Shown here: positions 15,086 to 24,957 of the stretch, piece after piece | Layout of the letters: every line of letters begins with the position of its first letter | Position numbering within the stretch: the first letter of the stretch is position 1 | NCBI GenBank assembly: GCA_030428705.1 | Contig: JAUIDI010000005.1 | Coordinates: 124,001-188,000, forward strand | From: Bacteroidia bacterium | GTDB taxonomy: Bacteria > Bacteroidota > Bacteroidia > Flavobacteriales > Flavobacteriaceae | Direction of reading: 5' to 3' | Length of the DNA stretch: 64,000 bases | Made by a program: the position numbers and the translations under genes | The notes under the pieces: model-generated | Databases searched by the model: none | Seen by the model: the letters and a program-made list of their open reading frames with translations, nothing else | What the model was told of the DNA's origin: nothing

Positions 15086-15487
15086 ATGGCTTTACTTGGC
15101 AACAACGGAAGACCGAAATTGCAAAAACTGATTTTTGTTTACAATGCCGATTCGGGGCTGGGCAATTTAATCTTGGATGGTGCCCACAAAATACTGAGTC
15201 CGAATACCTATGATTGTAAACTTTGTGAATTGACCTTCGGGGCGTTTAAAGAGAATTCAGTTTGGAAGAAATTTCGAAAAACAACTGATTTGAGAATGGA
15301 ATTTTTGCACAAGGATGAATTTGAAAAGCAGTATGCGTCAAAATTTGGTAGCAAGTTTACATTTCCCATCGTCCTTGGAGAAACCGCCACCCGTTTGGAA
15401 GTAATCATAAATACCAAGGAGATAAATTCTTTGAAGGATGTAGGATCTTTGATCCAACTGATTAAAGAAAGACAAGAATTGCCTTAA
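15086..15487 (+). CDS. Conserved hypothetical protein with a CxxC pair
   Basis: 133-aa (or 122-aa from TTG 15119) soluble protein that I recognise only as a flavobacterial conserved hypothetical. It opens with [22 protein letters not shown] and contains CKLC around residues 45-48, a possible metal or redox pair. No signal peptide or TM segment. The ATG at 15086 is 26 bp from the divergent beta-lactamase start. It converges with engB, overlapping its end by 4 bp. No function can be assigned. Confidence 0.7.
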   Translation: MALLGNNGRPKLQKLIFVYNADSGLGNLILDGAHKILSPNTYDCKLCELTFGAFKENSVWKKFRKTTDLRMEFLHKDEFEKQYASKFGSKFTFPIVLGETATRLEVIINTKEINSLKDVGSLIQLIKERQELP

Positions 15488-16101
15488 CCTTTTTGTTGTT
15501 CGAAAAAGTCGGTATTGATCGAATCGATAAAGTTTAAAACCTCGTCACGCCCAATTCCTTTTGAAGATGACGTTGTAAAGTATTGGGGAGCTTCTTCCCA
15601 TACACCGTTTAATAATTCTTGAATGTAGGCGTTGACATTTACCTGAATGGCCTTTGGTTTTAATTTATCGGCCTTCGTGAATATGATGCAAAACGGAATC
15701 TGATTTTCGCCAAGCCATTCCATGAATTCCAAGTCGATTTTTTGGGGCTCATGACGAATATCGACCAAGACGAAAGAGCAGACCAATTGCTCGCGCTGAA
15801 GAAAGTAGTTGGTAATATACTTTTGAAACGTTTTCTTGTCCCTTTTTGAAACCTTGGCATATCCATAACCGGGTAGATCGACCAAAAACCAATTGTCATT
15901 GATCTTAAAGTGGTTGATAAGTTGGGTCTTGCCGGGCCTGCCGGATGTTTTGGCCAAACCCTTATGTTCGGTCAACATATTGATTAGCGAAGACTTGCCG
16001 ACGTTGGATCGGCCGATAAAGGCGTATTCGGGTATGGCTTCCCTAGGGCATTTGGCAACATCTGAGTTGCTCATTACGAAATTCGCCGATTTGATTTTCA
16101 T
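15484..16101 (-). CDS. engB: Ribosome biogenesis GTPase EngB/YsxC
   Basis: 205-aa Era/Obg-type GTPase needed for 50S subunit assembly. G1 [10 protein letters not shown]3 DLPGYGYA and G4 TKAD are visible; G2 (GRPGKTQ) sits between. Length and single-domain layout are normal. It follows the alpha/beta hydrolase gene with an 85-bp gap and shares its direction, so it may be expressed from the promoter at 16977. Its stop overlaps the convergent small gene's stop by 4 bp. Confidence 0.95.
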   Translation of the reverse strand: MKIKSANFVMSNSDVAKCPREAIPEYAFIGRSNVGKSSLINMLTEHKGLAKTSGRPGKTQLINHFKINDNWFLVDLPGYGYAKVSKRDKKTFQKYITNYFLQREQLVCSFVLVDIRHEPQKIDLEFMEWLGENQIPFCIIFTKADKLKPKAIQVNVNAYIQELLNGVWEEAPQYFTTSSSKGIGRDEVLNFIDSINTDFFEQQKG

Positions 16102-16186
16102 GCGCCAAGTTCTAATTCGAACGCAAGGTTCTAGTTCAAAAAAAGTTGATAGAGTTGATGAAAACTATATTTGTCTACGTCTGCCT

Positions 16187-16951
16187 CTAGAATCCACGTT
16201 TTTCCAGCCAGGTATCGAGAATGCCATTGAATTCATCCGGGTGCTCCATCATAGGGGCATGACCACATTTCTCGATCCAAAACAAATCGGAATCGGGTAA
16301 TAGCTCATGAAAAAGCTCTGCCACGTCGGGTGGCGTGACACCATCGTTTTTACCCCATATAATACAGGTCGGGGTCCTCATTTTAGGAAGGTCTTGTGCC
16401 ATGTTGTGTCTTATGGCACTTTTGGCAATGGCCAATGTCTTGACCAATTTAACACGATCGTTGACCGTGGCAAAAACTTCGTCGACGATTTCCTTGGTGG
16501 CAACGGCCGGATCGTAAAACACGTTCTCGGCCTTTTTTTTGATAAACTCGTAATCGCCTCGTTTTGGGTAACCATCGCCCATTGCGCTTTCGTAAAGTCC
16601 TGAACTTCCGGTAATGACCAATGCCTTTACCATTTTCGGGTACATTTTGGTATGCAATAGGCCAATATGTCCGCCCAACGAGTTCCCAAGAAGTATTACA
16701 TCCTTAAGACCCTTGAACTCGATAAACTTCTCAAGAAATTTTGCGAACTGTTTCACATTGGTCTTGAGCAATGGCATATCATAGATAGGTAATTCGGGTA
16801 CCAAGACCTTGTACCCCTTTTTGGGAAAATAATCGGTTACCCCGTGAAAATTACTCAATCCGCCCATTAGACCGTGCAAGATAATTAGAGGAGTACCCTC
16901 ACCTTTTTCAATATACCTGTACTTGCCCTCGGTAATAATCTTTTTTTCCAT
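16187..16951 (-). CDS. Alpha/beta hydrolase
   Basis: 254-aa cytoplasmic hydrolase without a signal peptide. The oxyanion loop HGLMGG and the nucleophile elbow GNSLGG (Ser near residue 92) are clear, with a late Asp (GKNDGVTPP) and the catalytic His in KCGHAPMMEHP. The substrate is unknown; the fold covers esterases, thioesterases and C-C hydrolases. It has its own TATATTTG promoter 25 bp upstream and is followed by engB. Confidence 0.88.
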   Translation of the reverse strand: MEKKIITEGKYRYIEKGEGTPLIILHGLMGGLSNFHGVTDYFPKKGYKVLVPELPIYDMPLLKTNVKQFAKFLEKFIEFKGLKDVILLGNSLGGHIGLLHTKMYPKMVKALVITGSSGLYESAMGDGYPKRGDYEFIKKKAENVFYDPAVATKEIVDEVFATVNDRVKLVKTLAIAKSAIRHNMAQDLPKMRTPTCIIWGKNDGVTPPDVAELFHELLPDSDLFWIEKCGHAPMMEHPDEFNGILDTWLEKRGF

Positions 16952-16976
16952 TCAGGATGTGTCTGGTCTATGTTGG

Positions 16977-17005
16977 CAAATATATACAATTCCACATAAT
17001 ACCAA
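16977..17005 (-). promoter_or_regulatory. Promoter of alpha/beta hydrolase-engB unit
   Basis: On the minus strand TTG (17005-17003), an 18-bp spacer, then TATATTTG (16984-16977), 25 bp before the ATG at 16951. It is one of the two best TTG-N18-21-TAnnTTTG matches in the window, with the queA promoter. Confidence 0.65.
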
Positions 17006-17144
17006 TCTTATCGAAGCTATTGGGCAATCATTTTTTACGGGCTTTATGAATCGAAATACCGTGATGAAAAATTAGATTTTGAACCGATCTTCAAATGGTC
17101 ATCACACCATATTTGAACGATTATCTATAAAATTTCGCAACAAA

Positions 17145-17171
17145 GTGGTAATTTGTGGTAAAATGTGGTAA
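17145..17171 (+). promoter_or_regulatory. MraZ operator: three GTGGTAA direct repeats, 10-bp period
   Basis: GTGGTAA occurs at 17145-17151, 17155-17161 and 17165-17171, each exactly one helical turn apart. MraZ of other bacteria binds three or four such same-face repeats upstream of its own gene (TGGGN in E. coli). The third repeat ends 9 bp before the -7 element, so bound MraZ would block the promoter. The repeats are seen; binding is inferred. Confidence 0.8.
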
Positions 17172-17180
17172 TAATATTTA

Positions 17181-17188
17181 TATATTTG
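17181..17188 (+). promoter_or_regulatory. -7 element of the mraZ/dcw promoter
   Basis: TATATTTG, exact TAnnTTTG, ends 30 bp before the mraZ GTG. A TTTG at 17152-17155 could act as -33 with a longer than usual 25-bp spacer; it lies inside the operator. Confidence 0.6.
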
Positions 17189-17218
17189 AGTTATTAAAAG
17201 ACAAACCAACCATTTTAG

Positions 17219-17692
17219 GTGATCAATTTCATTGGAACATACGATTGCAAGGCCGATGCCAAAGGTAGGATAATGCTTCCTGTTGCGCTAAAAAATCAGA
17301 TGTCTCCGGTTTTGAACAAAGGGTTTGTGATCAAAAGATCGGTTTTTCAGCCCTGCTTGGAGCTATATCCTATGGACGAATGGAATCTGCTCATGCAGAA
17401 AATGAACAAGAAGAACCGTTTCAAGAAAAAGAACAACGATTTTATCCGTCGTTTTTCGGCAGGGGTCAAGGTCGTTGAAATCGATGGCACAGGAAGGCTT
17501 CTGATACCTAAAAACTTGATTTCAGTTGCGGGAATCTCAAAAGAAGTTGTACTGAGTTCGGCGATCAATATTGTCGAAATATGGGATAAGGATAGCTATG
17601 AGAAAGTGTTGGAGGAAACAGCGGAAGATTTTGCTGCACTTGCCGAAGAGGTGATGGGCGAGGACGGAGACGATGAAAACGATGTATCATAA
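17219..17692 (+). CDS. mraZ: Transcriptional regulator / division cluster protein MraZ
   Basis: 157-aa protein with two MraZ/SpoVT-AbrB-like halves: GTYDCKADAKGRIMLP at the start and the second repeat near VKVVEIDGTGRLLIP (residues ~80-95). MraZ binds direct repeats in its own promoter and represses the dcw operon. The start is GTG at 17219; the N-terminus INFIGTYDCK matches the family. The C-terminus is acidic (GEDGDDENDVS). It overlaps rsmH by 20 bp, so the two are coupled. The three-repeat operator upstream fits autoregulation. Confidence 0.95.
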   Translation: MINFIGTYDCKADAKGRIMLPVALKNQMSPVLNKGFVIKRSVFQPCLELYPMDEWNLLMQKMNKKNRFKKKNNDFIRRFSAGVKVVEIDGTGRLLIPKNLISVAGISKEVVLSSAINIVEIWDKDSYEKVLEETAEDFAALAEEVMGEDGDDENDVS

Positions 17693-18575
17693 TCCTGTAC
17701 TGTTGCAAGAGTCCGTTGACGGGCTCAATATTAAGGAGGATGGTATTTATGTGGATGTGACCTTCGGTGGAGGTGGGCATTCAAAGGAGATTTTGAAACG
17801 TCTTGGGAGTGGTGGCAGATTGATAGCTTTTGATCAAGACGAAGATGCACTTGAAAATACGATAGATGACGAGCGGTTCACGCTGATCAATGAAAATTTC
17901 AGGTATATCGTACAGTTTTTAAAGTTCTATGGCATTCGGAAAGTTGATGGAATCTTGGCCGATTTCGGTGTTTCATCGCATCAGTTCGACAAGGCGGATC
18001 GTGGTTTTTCGACCCGTTTCGAGGCCGATCTTGATATGCGCATGAACAAGAAAAATGAAGTGTCCGCCCATGATATTGTCAATGGTTATGATTTTGATGA
18101 TCTGAGGCGGATTTTGTTCGAGTATGGCGAGCTGAGAAATGTCAATGCCGTCGCAAAAGCATTGATCGAACAGCGCGAAAAGTCGCCTTTAGAGACCACT
18201 GGACAATTGAAGGAAGCCCTGCGTTCATTTCTGCCCAAGTCAAAGGAACACAAAATATTGGCGCAAGTGTACCAGGCCATACGTATCGAGGTCAATCAGG
18301 AAATCGAGGTCATCAAGGAATTTTTGTTGCAGACGCCCATTGTGTTGGATGTAGGAGGTAGGTTGAGCGTTTTGAGCTATCACTCGTTGGAAGATCGTCT
18401 GGTAAAAAGGTTCATTCGGGCCGGGCAATTTGAAGGCGAACCCGAAAAGGATTTTTATGGCAATATCGATGTTCCCTTTAAAAAAATCGGAGGGCTTATC
18501 GTTCCGTCAACTGAAGAAATAAAAAAGAATAATAGGGCACGTAGTGCCAAGCTCCGTATTGCGGAGCGCATTTAA
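17673..18575 (+). CDS. rsmH: 16S rRNA (C1402-N4) methyltransferase RsmH/MraW
   Basis: SAM-dependent methyltransferase acting on C1402 of 16S rRNA. Visible family motifs are YHNPVLLQESV at the start, the SAM loop VDVTFGGGGHS, DFGVSSHQFD and SYHSLEDR near the C-terminus. Length 300 aa is normal. It starts inside the mraZ end and is followed by ftsL after a short gap. Confidence 0.96.
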   Translation: MKTMYHNPVLLQESVDGLNIKEDGIYVDVTFGGGGHSKEILKRLGSGGRLIAFDQDEDALENTIDDERFTLINENFRYIVQFLKFYGIRKVDGILADFGVSSHQFDKADRGFSTRFEADLDMRMNKKNEVSAHDIVNGYDFDDLRRILFEYGELRNVNAVAKALIEQREKSPLETTGQLKEALRSFLPKSKEHKILAQVYQAIRIEVNQEIEVIKEFLLQTPIVLDVGGRLSVLSYHSLEDRLVKRFIRAGQFEGEPEKDFYGNIDVPFKKIGGLIVPSTEEIKKNNRARSAKLRIAERI

Positions 18576-18592
18576 TAATAATATAAGGCGTG

Positions 18593-18913
18593 ATGAAAAA
18601 AGGGCTATTGGACTTATTGAAGGGGAAGTTTTTGGTAAGCGATGACGCTCCTAAGAATTGGTTGTTCATCATTTTTGCATCCTTTTTGGCGACCGTGATG
18701 ATCGGCAGTTCGCACAGTGCGGATAAAAAGGTACATCAGATCGCCGTCTTGAGTGAAGAAGTAAAGGAACTGCGCAGTGAGTTCGTCGATATTCACAAAG
18801 ACATCCAAAAATTGAAACTTGAATCTACCATCACCCAAAATTTGGCGGGGAAAGAATTGTATCCATCGGAAGTTCCCCCGAAAAAAATCAGGGTAAAATC
18901 AGTTAAGGAATAA
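18593..18913 (+). CDS. ftsL: Division protein FtsL-like
   Basis: 106-aa bitopic membrane protein: short cytoplasmic N-terminus, one TM helix (~residues 22-40, WLFIIFASFLATVMIGSS), then a heptad-rich periplasmic coiled coil (IAVLSEEVKELRSEFVDIHK). Sequence is poorly conserved, so the name rests on layout and position between rsmH and ftsI. I start at ATG 18593, one codon inside a GTG that extends the frame. The stop is directly followed by the ftsI ATG. FtsL forms the divisome activation subcomplex with FtsQ (encoded downstream) and FtsB (not seen here). Confidence 0.85.
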   Translation: MKKGLLDLLKGKFLVSDDAPKNWLFIIFASFLATVMIGSSHSADKKVHQIAVLSEEVKELRSEFVDIHKDIQKLKLESTITQNLAGKELYPSEVPPKKIRVKSVKE

Positions 18914-20920
18914 ATGGCGGTTACTGACAAGCGCATATTGAACCGGTTGTATTTTGTTGCAGGATTTCTGTTTCTATTTGCCTGTGCCGTTCTTTTTAAG
19001 TTGGTCACCATTCAGGTTGTGGAAGGGGAAAAATATCGGGGTCTTGCCGAAAAGCGAACCACAAAGATGTTCACGATCGCTCCGAACCGTGGGGATCTTT
19101 ATTCCGATGATGGCAGTTTGTTGGCTACATCGGTTTCACGCTATGAAATTCGATTTGATGCGGTAACCGTAAGCAATATCGATTTTAAGGAAAATGTGAA
19201 ACCATTGTCGGACGCGTTGGCAAAATTGTTGGGCAAATCTTCCTCGCATTACCAGCAGTTACTTCGCAAAGCAAAAGAGAACAAAAACAGGTACGCCCTA
19301 TTGGCCCGAAATCTTGATTATTCGGATTATATGGCGGTCAAAGATTTTCCTCTTTTTAACAAAGGACCGTACAAAGGCGGGCTGATAATCGAACAAAAAA
19401 CGGTGCGCGAACATCCTTTGGGAAAAATTGCCGAACGTAGTGTCGGGTATGAGCGCCTTAATGAATACAATCGGTATGCCGGGGTCGGATTGGAGAGGGC
19501 TTTCGGCCCATATCTTAGGGGTACCGAAGGCAAGCGCCTAAAACAGAAAATAGCAAAAGGCCAATGGAAACCAATCGGCCTCGATAACATTATTGAACCA
19601 AAAGATGGTTATGATGTTTACTCGACAATCGATGTGAACATTCAAGATATAGCCCATCATGCTCTTTTGAAGCAGTTGGAACATTACAAGGCCGATCATG
19701 GGTGCGTCATCGTAATGGAAACCGAGACAGGTGAAATCAAGGCCATCGCCAACTTGGGAAGGACCAAAGAGGATAAATACTACGAACGTTTGAACTACGC
19801 CATCGGCGAATCGCATGAACCAGGCTCCACTTTCAAACTGATGAATCTGGTAAACGCCCTTGAACATAAGGTAATCGATACCAGTACGGTCATCGATACC
19901 GAGAAAGGGTCTTGGAAGATTTATAACCATCGGGTAAAGGATTCTAAACATGGTGGTTACGGTAAAATTTCGGTGGCTAAGGCATTTGAGGTCTCTTCGA
20001 ATACCGCTTTTGCCAGAATGATACATTATGGCTATAAGGAAAACCCCGGAAAATATGTAAACGGATTGATGAACATGAGGCTTAACAAAGAGCTTGGCCT
20101 TCCGATTCAGGGCGAGGGGGTTCCTGTGATACGGTTTCCCGGCGATAAGGGTTGGTCAGGTCTTTCGTTGGCCCAAATGGCCTATGGGTATGAGGTTTCG
20201 TTGACCCCCTTACAGACATTGACATTTTATAATGCCATAGCCAATAATGGTGAGATGGTCAAACCGAGATTGATCAAAGAGGTAAGGGAGATGAACCGCA
20301 CGGTAAAGACTTTCGAAAAGGAAGTCATCGCCCCGTCGATTTGCTCGCAAGAAACAATAAATAAGGTAAAGCAGCTCCTGAAGAATGTGGTGGAGAAAGA
20401 ACATGGTACCGGTCACGGACTATATTCCCCCAATTTCTCAATGGCGGGCAAGACAGGCACGACCCAAAAGAACTACGTGGCCAAAGACCCTGAAAAACTA
20501 AGATACATCTCAAGTTTTGCAGGTTATTTTCCTGCGGAAAATCCGAAATATTCGTGCATAGTGGTCATTCATGAACCTGACAGAAGTGTGGGGTATTATG
20601 GTGCCGATGTTTCCGGGCCAGTGTTCAAATCGATTGCACAGAAAATATACGCCAACAATCCGTTGATCGACGAAGTCGAAATGAAGATTGCCGAAGAACC
20701 GATTTTGGAAGATTCGTATCAAAAATATTATGCCGAAGCGCAGAAGAAATATAACAAGGTGCCAAACGTGAAGGGGATGAGCGGTATGGATGCCATTTCC
20801 ATTTTAGAGAATTTGGGCCTCAAAGTTGAGGTAAAGGGAAACGGCAAGGTAAGAAAACAGTCCATTAATCAAGGAACCGATATTAACAAAGTCGATAAAA
20901 TTGTCTTGGAACTTTCATGA
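18914..20920 (+). CDS. ftsI: Septal peptidoglycan transpeptidase FtsI (PBP3 class) with PASTA domain
   Basis: 668-aa class B penicillin-binding protein that cross-links septal peptidoglycan. There is a TM anchor at residues ~12-32, a dimerisation domain, then the transpeptidase with S305-T-F-K308, SSN (in FEVSSNTAF) and KTGTT. A single C-terminal PASTA-like domain begins with VPNVKGMSGMDAISILENLGL. PASTA-bearing FtsI proteins are usual in Bacteroidota. It overlaps murE by 4 bp (ATGA). Confidence 0.95.
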   Translation: MAVTDKRILNRLYFVAGFLFLFACAVLFKLVTIQVVEGEKYRGLAEKRTTKMFTIAPNRGDLYSDDGSLLATSVSRYEIRFDAVTVSNIDFKENVKPLSDALAKLLGKSSSHYQQLLRKAKENKNRYALLARNLDYSDYMAVKDFPLFNKGPYKGGLIIEQKTVREHPLGKIAERSVGYERLNEYNRYAGVGLERAFGPYLRGTEGKRLKQKIAKGQWKPIGLDNIIEPKDGYDVYSTIDVNIQDIAHHALLKQLEHYKADHGCVIVMETETGEIKAIANLGRTKEDKYYERLNYAIGESHEPGSTFKLMNLVNALEHKVIDTSTVIDTEKGSWKIYNHRVKDSKHGGYGKISVAKAFEVSSNTAFARMIHYGYKENPGKYVNGLMNMRLNKELGLPIQGEGVPVIRFPGDKGWSGLSLAQMAYGYEVSLTPLQTLTFYNAIANNGEMVKPRLIKEVREMNRTVKTFEKEVIAPSICSQETINKVKQLLKNVVEKEHGTGHGLYSPNFSMAGKTGTTQKNYVAKDPEKLRYISSFAGYFPAENPKYSCIVVIHEPDRSVGYYGADVSGPVFKSIAQKIYANNPLIDEVEMKIAEEPILEDSYQKYYAEAQKKYNKVPNVKGMSGMDAISILENLGLKVEVKGNGKVRKQSINQGTDINKVDKIVLELS

Positions 20921-22380
20921 AGCTATTAAGAGACATATTGTACGGTGTAGGCCTTACCGCTGTGAGCGGATCCACCAATGTTATGATAAACGACATCCGT
21001 TTCGATTCGCGCGAAGTGGGTATGGACGATGTGTTCGTTGCGATCAAAGGTACCTTGACAGATGGGCATAAGTATATTTCAAAGGCCGTTGATAAGGGTG
21101 CAAAGGCGATTATCTGCGAAGAGCTTCCTAGTCAAATGGTCGAAGGCATTACCTATGCCGAAGTCGATAATGGCAATAAGGCCCTGGCGATTATGGCCTC
21201 CAATTTTTATGACAATCCCTCCAAGAATTTAAAATTGGTTGGTGTTACGGGTACCAATGGCAAGACCACCATCAGTAGTTTGTTGTATCAGTTGTTCAAA
21301 AAAGCCGGATACAAGGTAGGACTCATTTCCACCATAAAGATTATGGTCGACGACGAAACTTTTCCCACCAAGCATACCACCCCTGATGCACTGGTCATTA
21401 ACCGTCATTTGAAAATGATGAACGAGGTAGGGGTAGAATTCTGCTTTATGGAGGTAAGCTCTCACGGAATCCATCAAAAACGTACGGAAGGCTTGGTTTT
21501 TGAAGGCGCTATTTTCACTAACCTTTCCCATGACCATTTAGATTACCACAAATCGTTCGCCGAGTACAGAGATACTAAAAAATTGTTATTCGACAACTTA
21601 TCGAAAAAGGCGTTCGCCCTGAGCAATATCGATGACAAAAATGGGCTGGTCATGTTACAAAATACCAAAGGGCGAAAATATACCTATGCCCTCAAGACTT
21701 ATGCCGATTATAGGGCACAGATTTTGGAAAATCAATTTGACGGGCAGTTGCTGAAGGTCGATGACAACGAAATTTGGACAAAACTCATTGGCAATTTCAA
21801 TGCCTACAACATTTTGGCGATTTACGCTACTGCAGATCTGTTAGGTCTGGAAAAAATGGAAACATTGCGTCTACTGAGCGAACTAGAAAATGTCGACGGA
21901 AGGTTTCAATATTATATATCAAAGGAAAAAATTACGGCGATAGTTGATTATGCCCATACACCGGATGCACTAAAAAACGTGCTTGACACTATCAACGCGT
22001 TGAGAACTGGAAATGAAAACGTCATCACCGTTGTGGGGTGTGGTGGCGATAGAGACAGGTCTAAGCGTCCGGTTATGGGTCATATCGCCTCTGAGATGAG
22101 CAATAAGGCCATTTTTACGTCAGATAATCCCAGGTCCGAACCCCCACATGCAATCATCGAAGAAATGGAAGCGGGGGTAGAACCCCAGAACACCAAAAAA
22201 ATTTTGTCCATCGAAAATCGAAAGCAGGCGATCAAGACCGCATGTCAATTGGCGGTGGCGAACGATATCATTTTGGTTGCAGGAAAAGGCCATGAGACCT
22301 ATCAAGAAACCAATGGGAAAAGAATTGATTTTGATGACTTTGAGATCGTGAAGGATTTATTGGATAGTATGAATAAGTAG
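20917..22380 (+). CDS. murE: UDP-MurNAc-tripeptide synthetase MurE (meso-DAP type)
   Basis: Adds the third amino acid to UDP-MurNAc-L-Ala-D-Glu. The P-loop GTNGKTT and the SDNPRSEPP motif are present; DNPR is the signature for meso-diaminopimelate over lysine. Length 487 aa is normal. ATGA overlap with ftsI indicates coupling; mraY follows after 15 bp. Confidence 0.96.
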   Translation: MKLLRDILYGVGLTAVSGSTNVMINDIRFDSREVGMDDVFVAIKGTLTDGHKYISKAVDKGAKAIICEELPSQMVEGITYAEVDNGNKALAIMASNFYDNPSKNLKLVGVTGTNGKTTISSLLYQLFKKAGYKVGLISTIKIMVDDETFPTKHTTPDALVINRHLKMMNEVGVEFCFMEVSSHGIHQKRTEGLVFEGAIFTNLSHDHLDYHKSFAEYRDTKKLLFDNLSKKAFALSNIDDKNGLVMLQNTKGRKYTYALKTYADYRAQILENQFDGQLLKVDDNEIWTKLIGNFNAYNILAIYATADLLGLEKMETLRLLSELENVDGRFQYYISKEKITAIVDYAHTPDALKNVLDTINALRTGNENVITVVGCGGDRDRSKRPVMGHIASEMSNKAIFTSDNPRSEPPHAIIEEMEAGVEPQNTKKILSIENRKQAIKTACQLAVANDIILVAGKGHETYQETNGKRIDFDDFEIVKDLLDSMNK

Positions 22381-22395
22381 AATAAAAAGTAGCAA

Positions 22396-23619
22396 ATGCT
22401 GTATTACCTGTTCGAATATTTGGAAAGCGAATACCAAGTGCCGGGAGCTGGACTTTTCCAGTTTCTCACGTTCAGGGCGGCCATGGCCATTTTGTTGTCT
22501 TTGATTATCGCCACGGTTTATGGTAAACGGGTAATATTATTTCTAAGGCGAAAGCAGATCGGGGAGACCATCCGCGATTTGGGATTAGAGGGCCAGCAAC
22601 AAAAGGCAGGTACGCCGACCATGGGAGGATTGATCATTATCATGTCGACCTTGGTTCCGGTATTGTTGTTTGCAAGGTGGTTGGATAATATTTATGTCAT
22701 TTTATTGATCGTGACTACCATTTGGATGGGTCTGATCGGTTTTGCCGATGATTATATCAAAATCTTCAAGAACAATAAAAAAGGGCTAAAAGGAAGATTT
22801 AAGGTTTTAGGCCAGGTGGTCTTGGGTTTGGCCGTTGGGGCCACTTTGTATTTTCATCCGTCTGTGACCATGAAAGATCAAGATAGTACGATGATCACGG
22901 CACAGTATACGGTGGAGAAGGTTGAAGGAGCGGAGATAAAATCGACGATGACCACGGTACCGTTCTTCAAGAACAATGAGTTGGACTACAGCCGATTGAT
23001 TTCTTGGGCCGGTGAAGGGGCAACGGAATACGCATGGTTGATTTTTATACCCATAGTCATCTTGATCGTGACAGCGGTTTCGAATGGGGCCAACCTAACA
23101 GATGGTATCGATGGTCTTGCCGGGGGTACGTCCGCGATAATCGTATTGACCCTAGGTATTTTCGCCTGGGTCTCGGGTAATACCATCGTTTCTGAATACC
23201 TGAACATTATGTACATCCCCAGGGCAGGTGAACTGTTGGTTTTTATAACCGCATTTACTGGGGCACTCATCGGGTTTTTATGGTACAATGCCTACCCCGC
23301 ACAAGTATTTATGGGCGATACGGGTAGCCTTACTATTGGCGGTGTAATTGCGGTAATTGCGATTATCGTCCGTAAGGAGCTGTTGATTCCCTTGTTATGT
23401 GGAATCTTCTTTGCCGAGTCGATTTCGGTAATGCTACAGGTTGGATATTTCAAGTACACCAAAAAAAAATTAGGAGAGGGCAAGCGCATTTTTTTGATGG
23501 CGCCATTGCATCACCATTATCAAAAAAAAGGATATCATGAAAGCAAGATCGTAACCCGATTTTGGATTATAGGTATCCTTTTGGCCATCGTGACCTTCGT
23601 GACGCTAAAAGTCAGATAG
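22396..23619 (+). CDS. mraY: Phospho-MurNAc-pentapeptide transferase MraY
   Basis: Polytopic membrane enzyme transferring phospho-MurNAc-pentapeptide to undecaprenyl phosphate (lipid I). Key motifs: [14 protein letters not shown] (the first Asp pair), [12 protein letters not shown], and [11 protein letters not shown] followed by [12 protein letters not shown] (the His-rich loop). At 407 aa it is longer than the ~360 of E. coli, mainly through an insertion at about 155-200 ([15 protein letters not shown] and onward), as in other Bacteroidota. murD starts 1 bp after the stop. Confidence 0.97.
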   Translation: MLYYLFEYLESEYQVPGAGLFQFLTFRAAMAILLSLIIATVYGKRVILFLRRKQIGETIRDLGLEGQQQKAGTPTMGGLIIIMSTLVPVLLFARWLDNIYVILLIVTTIWMGLIGFADDYIKIFKNNKKGLKGRFKVLGQVVLGLAVGATLYFHPSVTMKDQDSTMITAQYTVEKVEGAEIKSTMTTVPFFKNNELDYSRLISWAGEGATEYAWLIFIPIVILIVTAVSNGANLTDGIDGLAGGTSAIIVLTLGIFAWVSGNTIVSEYLNIMYIPRAGELLVFITAFTGALIGFLWYNAYPAQVFMGDTGSLTIGGVIAVIAIIVRKELLIPLLCGIFFAESISVMLQVGYFKYTKKKLGEGKRIFLMAPLHHHYQKKGYHESKIVTRFWIIGILLAIVTFVTLKVR

Positions 23620-23620
23620 A

Positions 23621-24955
23621 ATGAAACGTTTGGTGGTCTTGGGAGGAGGAGAAAGCGGAGTTGGCACGGCCATTTTGGGGAAACAAAAAGGATATGAGGT
23701 TTTTGTTTCCGATAAAGGAAAAATAAAGGAAAAATATAAAAACGTTCTTGAACATTTTGAGATTGATTGGGAAGAGGAAAAACACACCGAATCCAAAATT
23801 CTGAATGCCGATGTGGTAATGAAAAGTCCGGGGATACCTGATAAGGTACCCCTAGTAGTACAATTGAGGCAAAATTCGATTCCGGTAATATCAGAAATAG
23901 AGTTTGCCGCGAAATACACCGACGCAACGATAGTAGCCATTACCGGAAGCAACGGAAAGACCACGACTACCATGCTCACCGACTATGTTTTCGAACAAGC
24001 GGGGCTTAATGTCGGTATGGCCGGAAACATCGGTGACAGTTTTGCCAAAATGGTGGCCGAAAACAACTTTGATTACTATGTGTTGGAAATCAGTAGTTTT
24101 CAGTTGGACGGTATTGATACATTCAAGCCGCACATTGCCATTTTGACCAATATCACGCCTGACCACTTGGATCGCTATGATTACAAGTTTGAAAATTATA
24201 TCGCTTCGAAGTTCCGGATTACCAAAAATCAGGACGAAGAAGACTACTTCATCTATGATTCGGACGACGATGTAATAGTCGATTGGCTAAAAAAACACCC
24301 GATCAAATCAAAATTGCTGCCTTTTTCGATTCAAAAAGAATTGGATGAAGGTGCTTATCTCAAGAACGAACATATAAGAATAACGACAACTAACGATACG
24401 ATTGAAATGACTACGGATACATTGGCATTGGAAGGCAAGCACAATTTAAAAAATACGATGGCAGCGGCCACGGCCGCCAAGTTGGTGGGAATACGAAAGG
24501 AGACCATTCGCCAAAGCATCGAGAATTTTCAAGGGGCGCCCCACCGATTGGAGAAGGTGCTGAAAATTCAGCATGTACAGTACATCAATGACTCCAAGGC
24601 GACCAATGTGAATTCCGTTTTTTATGCGCTGGACAGTATAAAAACACCGATTGTATGGATTGTTGGCGGAGTCGATAAGGGAAATGATTACCGGGAACTG
24701 ATGCCCTTGGTACGTGAAAAGGTAAAGGCGATAATTTGTTTGGGTACCGATAACTCAAAAATCAAGGATTTTTTTGGCAATGTGGTCGAATTGATGGTCG
24801 AGACCTTCGCCATGGAAGAGGCCGTGAAAGTGGCCTATAAAATTGCCGAGCGGGGTGATACCGTTTTATTGTCCCCTGCCTGTGCCAGTTTCGACCTTTT
24901 TGAAAATTATGAAGACCGTGGAAACCAATTTAAAGCGGCGATAAGAAACTTGTAA
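23621..24955 (+). CDS. murD: UDP-MurNAc-L-Ala-D-Glu ligase MurD
   Basis: ATP-dependent ligase adding D-Glu to UDP-MurNAc-L-Ala. An N-terminal Rossmann-like segment (VVLGGGESGVGTA) is followed by the P-loop GSNGKTTTT around residue 110, NITPDHLDRY, the NDSKATN motif and a C-terminal domain with LLSPACASFDLF. Length 444 aa is typical. Tight spacing on both sides (1 and 2 bp) places it firmly in the operon. Confidence 0.97.
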   Translation: MKRLVVLGGGESGVGTAILGKQKGYEVFVSDKGKIKEKYKNVLEHFEIDWEEEKHTESKILNADVVMKSPGIPDKVPLVVQLRQNSIPVISEIEFAAKYTDATIVAITGSNGKTTTTMLTDYVFEQAGLNVGMAGNIGDSFAKMVAENNFDYYVLEISSFQLDGIDTFKPHIAILTNITPDHLDRYDYKFENYIASKFRITKNQDEEDYFIYDSDDDVIVDWLKKHPIKSKLLPFSIQKELDEGAYLKNEHIRITTTNDTIEMTTDTLALEGKHNLKNTMAAATAAKLVGIRKETIRQSIENFQGAPHRLEKVLKIQHVQYINDSKATNVNSVFYALDSIKTPIVWIVGGVDKGNDYRELMPLVREKVKAIICLGTDNSKIKDFFGNVVELMVETFAMEEAVKVAYKIAERGDTVLLSPACASFDLFENYEDRGNQFKAAIRNL

Positions 24956-24957
24956 CA

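Noticed and set aside
17145-17171. CRISPR-like short repeats
   Set aside because: Three 7-bp repeats at 10-bp period are far too short for CRISPR and fit an MraZ operator.
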